Shown: positions 53,692 through 60,201 of the stretch, in pieces | Position numbering within the stretch: the first letter of the stretch is position 1 | How the letters are laid out: the number at the start of each line of letters is the position of its first letter | NCBI RefSeq assembly: GCF_030063455.1 | Contig: NZ_JASITB010000006.1 | Coordinates: forward strand, 237,850-301,849 | Reading direction: 5' to 3' | DNA: 64,000 nt | DNA from: Cryobacterium sp. PH31-O1 | GTDB taxonomy: Bacteria; Actinomycetota; Actinomycetes; Actinomycetales; Microbacteriaceae | The notes under the pieces: model-generated | Databases searched by the model: none | What the model saw: only the letters and a program-made list of their open reading frames with translations | What the model was told of the DNA's origin: nothing | Made by a program: the position numbers and the translations under genes

Positions 53692-55415
53692 CGGTGCCCG
53701 TTACGGTAACCACCGATTCGTTGTTGAACGGCCTCGATGAGCAACAGCGCATAGCCGCTGAGGCGCTCATCGGTCCGGTCTGCATGCTCGCTGGCGCCGG
53801 AACCGGCAAGACCCGCGCCATCACCCACCGCATTGCGCTCGGTGTGCTGACCGGCGCTTACGCCCCCAACCGGGTCATGGCGCTCACCTTCACCAGCCGC
53901 TCGGCCGCCGAACTGCGCGGTCGGCTGCGCCAGCTCGGCGCCGGGGGAGTGGCCGCCCGTACCTTCCACGCCGCCGCGCTGTCGCAGCTGAACTACTTCT
54001 GGCCGCACGTTGTCGGCGGGCAGGCGCCGCGCATCCTCGATGGCAAGGGGCGCATTCTCGGCCACGCCGCCGAGGCCCTGCACCTCAAAATCGACACGGC
54101 CACCCTGCGCGACCTGGCCGCCGAAGTTGAATGGCGCAAAACCAGCGGCCGGAGCATCGAGCAGTACGCGGCCGGCATCTCCCGCCGGAGCCTGCCCGGC
54201 CGGCTCGATATCGACCAGGTCGTCGCCCTGCAGCAGACCTACGAGAAGCTCAAAGACGAACGCAAGCAGATCGATTTCGAAGACGTACTGCTCGCCATGG
54301 CCGGCATGATCGAAGCCGAACCGTCGGTGGCCCTGCAGGTACGGGAGCAGTACCGCTTCTTTGTCGTCGATGAATACCAGGACGTTTCGCCGCTGCAGCA
54401 CGACCTGCTCGCGCTCTGGCTCGGCGATCGCCGCGACCTCTGCGTCGTCGGTGACGCCAGCCAGACCATCTATTCCTTCGCCGGTGCCCGCAGTGACTAT
54501 CTTCTCGACTTTCCCAAGCACTACGAGGATGCCACCGTGGTGCGGCTGGAACAGAACTACCGGTCCACCGCGCCGATCGTCGCCACGGCAAACCAGCTCA
54601 TGCGCGGGCGTTCCGGAGCCCTGACCCTGCACGCCGCGCAAACCAACACCGGTACAGACCCGACGGTGCGCGGGTATGCGTCCGATATGGCTGAGGCCCG
54701 TGGCGTCGCCGCGCAAATTCTGCAGCTCATCGACACCGGCACCAGACCCGAAGATGTGGCCGTGCTGTTCCGGGTCAATGTGCAGGCGGCGCTGATCGAA
54801 ACGGCGCTGACCGAGGTGGGGGTGAGCTACCAGATTCGCGGGGCCAAACGGTTCTTCGACCTGCCGGAGGTGAAGCAGGCGGTAATGAGCCTGCGCGCGG
54901 CATCCGTTTCAATCATCGGGGAACCGCTGTTCAAATCGGTCAGCGACGTGTTGCGTTCCCTCGGCTGGAGTCAGACCGCGCCGGAGACCCGCGGCGCGGT
55001 GCAGGCGAGGTGGGAATCGTTGAACGCCCTGATGGGCCTGGTCGACCAGGCCGCCCCTGGCACCACATTTCGGCAGTTCACCGACGAGCTGATGGAACGG
55101 CAGGCTGGCCAACACGAACCGACGGTGTCGGCGGTGACCCTCGCCACCATGCACTCGGCCAAGGGGCTCGAATGGGACGTCGTGTTCGTGGTCGGCCTCA
55201 GTGAGGGACTGGTGCCGATCAGCTACGCGGGCACGTTCGAGCAGATCGACGAGGAACGCCGGCTGCTCTACGTCGGCATCACGCGGGCCCGAAGTCGACT
55301 CGCCCTGAGCTGGTCGTCGTCGGGCGTGCAGGCTCGCGCACCGCGGGAACGGTCCCGCTTTCTAGAAGAGCTTGGCAGCCGCACCGTTCGTGGAGTCGGT
55401 GCGCAGCCCAGGTGA
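53688..55415 (+). CDS. uvrD2: UvrD2-type ATP-dependent DNA helicase, short form
   Basis: A superfamily 1A helicase of 575 aa. It has Walker A LAGAGTGKTRAITHRIA, LTFTSRSAAELRGRL, FFVVDEYQDVSPLQHDLL, GDASQTIYSFAGA, LEQNYRST, TMHSAKGLEWDVV and LLYVGITRARSRLAL. It stops soon after motif VI (LEELGSRTVRGVGAQPR). The tetracysteine and HRDC region found after the helicase core in mycobacterial UvrD2 (about 700 aa) is therefore missing. The GTG start overlaps the nudC stop. The last 137 bp overlap the convergent E1-like gene. Confidence 0.9.
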   Translation: MTVPVTVTTDSLLNGLDEQQRIAAEALIGPVCMLAGAGTGKTRAITHRIALGVLTGAYAPNRVMALTFTSRSAAELRGRLRQLGAGGVAARTFHAAALSQLNYFWPHVVGGQAPRILDGKGRILGHAAEALHLKIDTATLRDLAAEVEWRKTSGRSIEQYAAGISRRSLPGRLDIDQVVALQQTYEKLKDERKQIDFEDVLLAMAGMIEAEPSVALQVREQYRFFVVDEYQDVSPLQHDLLALWLGDRRDLCVVGDASQTIYSFAGARSDYLLDFPKHYEDATVVRLEQNYRSTAPIVATANQLMRGRSGALTLHAAQTNTGTDPTVRGYASDMAEARGVAAQILQLIDTGTRPEDVAVLFRVNVQAALIETALTEVGVSYQIRGAKRFFDLPEVKQAVMSLRAASVSIIGEPLFKSVSDVLRSLGWSQTAPETRGAVQARWESLNALMGLVDQAAPGTTFRQFTDELMERQAGQHEPTVSAVTLATMHSAKGLEWDVVFVVGLSEGLVPISYAGTFEQIDEERRLLYVGITRARSRLALSWSSSGVQARAPRERSRFLEELGSRTVRGVGAQPR

Positions 55416-56151
55416 CACTGGCGGTCACAGCGTTCAAGCGCAGCGACCGGGCGAACACCGTGGATCGGCCCGTCTCCAGCCGATCCTGCACCAGCCCGGC
55501 CACCCGTGCGGCGACTTCAAAGCTCAGCCTGGCGGATTCACTCGGGGCTTGCCGCGGCGCGAGTTGGCAAGCCATGGCCGGCCAGGCCGGATCGTCATCG
55601 ACGTGCGCGAGTTCGAGGCAGGTTAGGCAGGGCCCGAGGCCCGGTTCGACGAGCGGGCCGACCCGCACGGCGCTATCGCTGAACACCACCGGAAGGTGCG
55701 GAATGTCGCGGCGCAACCAATGCCCGTGACGCTCAGGGGAGAAGACGTAATGGCCGATCAGCACGGCGAGCTCAGGGTCGTGGCCCGGTGGCGGCTCCTC
55801 GATGCCGAGGTTGGTGAGCAAGCTCCGCACGCGAAATGCGGTGGGTCCGACGCCGTCCACAAGCACGGTGTGCGGCGGCGGGGCGACCGGTGTTTTTGCA
55901 TCGTCGGCAACGTAGAGCAGGGCCGGTTCCAGCAGCTCGAGCAGGTGGGTCACCTCGGCAGCGGATGCCCCGGCGAGCGTTCCGAGCAGCATCGCGCCCG
56001 ATCGATGCACTCCCACGGCGAGGGCTGAGAGTACCGCCTCGTGGGCGACCGTCAACCCGCCGATGGTCACGATGGCCTCGTCGACGCCGAGCTGTACGCA
56101 ATTCGGTGTGCGCCACACCAGGGGGTATCGAGGATTCAGTCGAAGGGCCAT
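55279..56151 (-). CDS. Orphan ThiF/E1-like (TOMM cyclodehydratase-related) protein
   Basis: A 290-aa protein of the actinobacterial E1-like family found next to uvrD2 (Rv3196-type), related to the leader-binding/cyclodehydratase N-terminal proteins of thiazole-oxazole peptide pathways. Features are an early winged-helix-like region (RYPLVWRTPNCVQLGVD), a degenerate nucleotide loop (VLVDGVGPTAFRV) and a zinc site of CLTC (PGLGPCLTCLEL) with a late CGC (HERCGCQ). No YcaO, precursor peptide or dehydrogenase is nearby, so it is not part of a visible RiPP cluster. ATG 56151 (MALRLNPRY) is chosen. Its 3' end overlaps uvrD2 by 137 bp. Confidence 0.75.
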   Translation of the reverse strand: MALRLNPRYPLVWRTPNCVQLGVDEAIVTIGGLTVAHEAVLSALAVGVHRSGAMLLGTLAGASAAEVTHLLELLEPALLYVADDAKTPVAPPPHTVLVDGVGPTAFRVRSLLTNLGIEEPPPGHDPELAVLIGHYVFSPERHGHWLRRDIPHLPVVFSDSAVRVGPLVEPGLGPCLTCLELAHVDDDPAWPAMACQLAPRQAPSESARLSFEVAARVAGLVQDRLETGRSTVFARSLRLNAVTASVTWAAHRLHERCGCQALLESGTVPAVREPARPTTTSSGRVDFGPA

Positions 56152-56293
56152 GTCGACATGATGACCCACATGTCGCGAGCGTAATCGGTTCTCCACAGGC
56201 GAGTTTGTGCCAAAAAGAAAAGAGAGTGCGGGCGCGCTCACGCCGAATATTGGGATTCAGCATTCACGCGGCCCGCACCTCGGCCAGTGGGCG

Positions 56294-57355
56294 CTAGTAG
56301 CGGATGACCACGCGACCGTCGATCTTGCCGTGCTTCATCTCGTCGAGTACGTCGTTGACCTCGTCGATGCGGCGTTCGGAAACCGTGGGGTGAATCTGGC
56401 CGCGGGCGTAGAACTGCAGGGCTTCTTCCATGTCCTGACGGGTGCCCACGATGGAGCCGCGAATGGTGAGGCCCTTGAGCACGATGTCGAAGATCGGGGC
56501 GGGAAAGTCTCCCGGCGGGAGGCCGTTGAAGACGATGGTGCCGCCGCGGCGGGTCATGCCGATGGCCTGACCGAAAGCTGCAGGGTGTACCGCGGTCACG
56601 AGCACGCCGTGCACGCCGCCGGTGGCTTTCTGAATGGCGGCGACGGGATCTTCATCGCGCGCGTTGACCACGAGTTCGGCGCCGTGCTTACGGGCGAGCG
56701 CAAGCTTGTCGTCGGCGATGTCGACGGCCGCAACGCGCAGGCCCATCGCCTTGGCGTACTGCACGGCGATGTGGCCGAGGCCACCGATACCGGAGATGAC
56801 CACCCACTGGCCAGGACGTGCCTCGGTCATCTTGAGGCCCTTGTACACGGTGACGCCGGCGCACAGCACCGGGGCGATCTCGATCGGATCGGCGCCGTGG
56901 GGAATGCGCACGGCGAAGCGGGAATCGACGAGCATGTACTCCCCGAACGAACCGTCGACGCTGTAGCCGCCGTTTTGCTGCGCTTCGCACAGTGTTTCCC
57001 AGCCGGTGCGGCAGTACTGGCAGCTGCCGCAGGCACTCCAGAGCCAGGCGTTCCCGACCAGATCGCCGAGGGCGAGGTCATCGACGCCCGCGCCGAGGGC
57101 GACGATTCGACCGACACCCTCGTGACCGGGAATTAATGGCGGGCTCGGCTTGACCGGCCAGTCGCCCTCCACGGCGTGCAGGTCGGTGTGGCAGACTCCG
57201 CTGCTGATCAGTTTCACCAGCGCCTGGCCGGGGCCGGGCGTCGGCACGGCGACCTCATCGATAGTGAGCTTCTGGCCAAACTCGTGCACGACGGCTGCGT
57301 TCATGGTCGTGGGCACTGAGGCAGACGTGCTCGTGGTGCTCTCGGTTATTGTCAT
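56294..57355 (-). CDS. adhP: Zinc-dependent alcohol dehydrogenase (AdhP type)
   Basis: A 353-aa medium-chain dehydrogenase. Catalytic-zinc ligands are in SGVCHTDLHAVEGDW (Cys) and PGHEGVGRIVALG (His-Glu). The structural-zinc knuckle has four Cys (CGSCQYCRTGWETLC). The NAD-binding motif is GIGGLGHIAVQYAKAMGL with an acidic residue at the end of beta 2 (VAAVDI), indicating NAD. ATG 57355 is selected because AAGGAG sits seven bases upstream, although family proteins often start near the later MNAAVVHEFG (57304). It is transcribed alone, between the E1-like gene and the DUF2342 protease gene. Confidence 0.93.
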   Translation of the reverse strand: MTITESTTSTSASVPTTMNAAVVHEFGQKLTIDEVAVPTPGPGQALVKLISSGVCHTDLHAVEGDWPVKPSPPLIPGHEGVGRIVALGAGVDDLALGDLVGNAWLWSACGSCQYCRTGWETLCEAQQNGGYSVDGSFGEYMLVDSRFAVRIPHGADPIEIAPVLCAGVTVYKGLKMTEARPGQWVVISGIGGLGHIAVQYAKAMGLRVAAVDIADDKLALARKHGAELVVNARDEDPVAAIQKATGGVHGVLVTAVHPAAFGQAIGMTRRGGTIVFNGLPPGDFPAPIFDIVLKGLTIRGSIVGTRQDMEEALQFYARGQIHPTVSERRIDEVNDVLDEMKHGKIDGRVVIRY

Positions 57356-57455
57356 TGCCAAACTCCTTCGTTTGGGACATTTCGTCCATTTGACGACGGT
57401 AGATCAGCAAGGGTTGCGGCAACGTTGCGACCCCCGTTGCGGGGTAGGAAGGTCC

Positions 57456-58838
57456 CTACTCCTCGTGCGGGCGTTCGGCTCCGTCGTCGCGCAGCAGATC
57501 CTCGAGCGCTTGGTCGACGTCGTCGAGCACCTCTGGCTCGCCGCGAGCCACGCTGGTGAGCCTGGCGATCAACCGCTGGGGGTCGTCGATATCCTCCGAT
57601 GTCGGCAGCAGATCGGGGTGCGACCAGAGCGCGTCGCGCGCTTCGTTACCGACGGCATCCGTCACGGCCTGCCACATTGCTGCGGCCTCGCGCAGGCGTC
57701 GTGGGCGCAGTTCGAGACCGACGAGCGTCGCGAATGCCGATTCCGCCGGACCGCCGGAGGCCCGGCGGCGCTTTACGGTCTCGGCGATGGCATCCGCTTT
57801 GGGCAGTCGGATCGTGGCGCGCGCAGTGACGACGTCGACCCAGCCCTCGACCAGGGCGAGCATGGTCTCGAGCCTGGACAGGGCAGAAATCTGCGACTCG
57901 GACTTCTGCTGAATGAGGGAACCGTCGACCATGGCCTGACGCAGGTCCTCAGGGTTGGATGGGTCGAAACTGCCGGCCAATTCTTCGAGCCGGCTGGAGT
58001 CGATGCTGATGCCGCGCGCATAGGCGGTGACCGCGCTGGTCAGGTGCAGGCGCAGCCAGCGGGCGTGCCGAAACAGACGAGCGTGGGCGATCTCGCGCAC
58101 GGCGAGATAGATCTGCACCTGGTCGGCGGGAACGTCGAGGCCCGCGCCGAAATCGGCAACATTCTGCGGGAGGAGAGCGGCCTGTTGCTCGCCGAGCAAC
58201 GGAATGCCGACGTCGCCGCCGCTGACGACCTCGCTGGCCAGCTGGCCAACAACCTGGCCGAGCTGCATGGCAAACAGGGTGCCGCCGATGCTGCGCACGA
58301 GCTGGCTCGCATTGGCCACCATGCCCTGCATTTCTTCGGGCACCTGCTCGGCGAACACCCGAGTGAGGGAATCGGAGATGCTCGTAGCGACGGGCTCGGC
58401 GAGTTGGGTCCACAACGGCATCGTGGCTGTGACCCACTCCCGGCGGGTCATCAGGCGCGGTTCGACGGTGAGTTCGGCCACTGTGATGACGTCGTCGAGC
58501 CAGAGCGCTGCGATGTGGAAGGCCTGACGCAACTGCGTCTGCTGCTCATCGGTCGCCGTGAGTTGGCCGTTAGCCGCGCGCTGCTGACCCTGGGTGAGCG
58601 CAATCTGCCAGTCCACTCCGGTTCCCTGCGAGCTCATAGCGCCCTGCAGCTGCTGCATGAGGGCGGCCACACTCGCCGGGTCGTTGGGCAGACCAGCAGC
58701 ACCGGCGAGCTGGCTCGGGTCGATGCCGCTTTTGCCGCTCAGAATGTCGCGGAGCATGTCCCGGAACTCGTCGCTGGGGTTGTTGTCACCGGGCTCGCCC
58801 GGGTTCTGATCTTTCGGGGGTAGGGAGTCGTCGGCCAC
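57456..58838 (-). CDS. Zinc-dependent metalloprotease (DUF2342 family)
   Basis: A 460-aa actinobacterial protein with a Gln/Gly-rich flexible start (MADDSLPPKDQNPG) and a mainly helical domain. The characteristic DUF2342 motif is YLAVREIAHARLFRHARWL, together with SIDSSRLEELAGSFDPSNPE. The expected HExxH is degenerate here (REIAH), so zinc proteolysis is inferred from the family name only. The corresponding gene in M. tuberculosis (Rv3195) sits beside the PDZ protease and UPF0182 genes, as here. It is divergent from the PDZ gene across 136 bp. Confidence 0.85.
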   Translation of the reverse strand: MADDSLPPKDQNPGEPGDNNPSDEFRDMLRDILSGKSGIDPSQLAGAAGLPNDPASVAALMQQLQGAMSSQGTGVDWQIALTQGQQRAANGQLTATDEQQTQLRQAFHIAALWLDDVITVAELTVEPRLMTRREWVTATMPLWTQLAEPVATSISDSLTRVFAEQVPEEMQGMVANASQLVRSIGGTLFAMQLGQVVGQLASEVVSGGDVGIPLLGEQQAALLPQNVADFGAGLDVPADQVQIYLAVREIAHARLFRHARWLRLHLTSAVTAYARGISIDSSRLEELAGSFDPSNPEDLRQAMVDGSLIQQKSESQISALSRLETMLALVEGWVDVVTARATIRLPKADAIAETVKRRRASGGPAESAFATLVGLELRPRRLREAAAMWQAVTDAVGNEARDALWSHPDLLPTSEDIDDPQRLIARLTSVARGEPEVLDDVDQALEDLLRDDGAERPHEE

Positions 58839-58974
58839 TTCAGGCCCCTCTCAGTTGCATACTTCTACGCTAGTGCGAGTAGCCCGCCCGGGGCTGGGAA
58901 ATATCCTAGGCTGAAGGGCTTGCTGTGCGCCCGTCGCGAACACGGCCCGAAAACCTCAACACGGAAGGAGCACG

Positions 58975-60081
58975 GTGGCTCTCTTCACCGATGACTCACC
59001 GGCACCCCAGGGTGCACGCCGCCGCCGCCCATCGATCGGCTGGACGGCACTGCTGGTCGCCCTGGTCGCTGGCGTGATCCTCGGCATCATGCCGGCCCCG
59101 TACGTCATCGAGAAGCCCGGCCCGGTCTACAACACCCTCGGCTCCGCCACCGATGAGAACGACGTCGACACCGCCCTCATCACCATCCCGAATGAGACGG
59201 TCTACCCGACCAAGGGCACCCTCGACCTGCTCACCGTTTCCCTGCTCGGAAACCGAGAGAACCGCCCGAGCTGGCTCAGCGTCGCCGGAGCCTGGCTCGA
59301 CCCGAGTGAGGCCGTTCTACCTATCGACCAGGTCTTCCCCGCGAACGTCAGTACCGAACAGCGGGATGCGCGGGCCAGCGCTGACATGATCAATTCCCAA
59401 CAGGATGCCATCGCGGCCGCACTCACTCATCTCGGCTACGACTACCCCACGACGGTCTCGGTGGTCAGCCTGCCCGACGGCTCTCCGGCCGAGGGCGTGA
59501 TCGAACCCAAGGACCAGATCTCCGCGGTGAACGGTGCGCCGGTGGGCAGCGTCGCCGAATTACGTGCCGCACTACAGACCAACGGCGCCGAGACGGCAGC
59601 CAGCGTCGACATTATGCGTGGCGGGGCGGCCCAGACCGTCGAGGTCACTCCGATCGACAACGACGGCACGATCGTGGCAGGGGTCAACGTGTCGGTCGCC
59701 TACGACTTTCCGTTCGACGTGCAGATCCAGCTCGACAAGGTCGGCGGTCCGAGCGCCGGCATGATGTTCGCGCTCGGCATCATCGACAAGCTGACTCCGG
59801 GAGAATTGCAGGGCGGCGAGAACGTGGCCGGCACCGGAACGATCGACCAATCCGGCGCAATCGGCCCGATCGGCGGTATCCAACAGAAGCTCTACGGTGC
59901 GGTGGAGAACGACGCCACCTGGTTTCTCGCCCCCGCCGACAACTGCGACGAAGTGACCGGCAACATCCCCGACGGCCTGACCGTCTTCTCCGTCGCCACC
60001 CTCGACCAGGCCCTCACCGCCCTCGATGCAATCAAAACCGGTTCCGATACGAGCAACCTGCCGAGCTGCCCGGCCGGGTAG
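58975..60081 (+). CDS. PDZ-domain Lon-like serine protease, membrane-anchored
   Basis: A 368-aa protein. One N-terminal helix (about residues 22-42) anchors it with an outward-facing body. A PDZ domain (about residues 150-225: SPAEGVIEPKDQISAVNGAP) follows. The C-terminal Lon-like protease has its Ser in KVGGPSAGMMFALGI and its Lys in GPIGGIQQKLYGA, the Ser-Lys dyad. The GTG start at 58975 has a GGAAGGAG box. The neighbour UPF0182 gene lies 120 bp downstream. This corresponds to Rv3194c-Rv3193c. Predicted to cleave or regulate envelope proteins; the substrate is unknown. Confidence 0.94.
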   Translation: MALFTDDSPAPQGARRRRPSIGWTALLVALVAGVILGIMPAPYVIEKPGPVYNTLGSATDENDVDTALITIPNETVYPTKGTLDLLTVSLLGNRENRPSWLSVAGAWLDPSEAVLPIDQVFPANVSTEQRDARASADMINSQQDAIAAALTHLGYDYPTTVSVVSLPDGSPAEGVIEPKDQISAVNGAPVGSVAELRAALQTNGAETAASVDIMRGGAAQTVEVTPIDNDGTIVAGVNVSVAYDFPFDVQIQLDKVGGPSAGMMFALGIIDKLTPGELQGGENVAGTGTIDQSGAIGPIGGIQQKLYGAVENDATWFLAPADNCDEVTGNIPDGLTVFSVATLDQALTALDAIKTGSDTSNLPSCPAG

Positions 60082-60201
60082 TGTGGCGAAAAGCTTGCAG
60101 TGATGACTCTCTCAGGGGCGCCTAAGTAAGATGGAGGTTGACCCTGATCACATCGTTAGTGATCGCCCTGTACCTAATGACTGAGCGCAAGAGGCCAATA
60201 C

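Noticed and set aside
55279..56151. Thiopeptide/azole peptide biosynthetic cluster
   Set aside because: Only one E1-like gene is present; no YcaO, precursor peptide, dehydrogenase or transporter is nearby.
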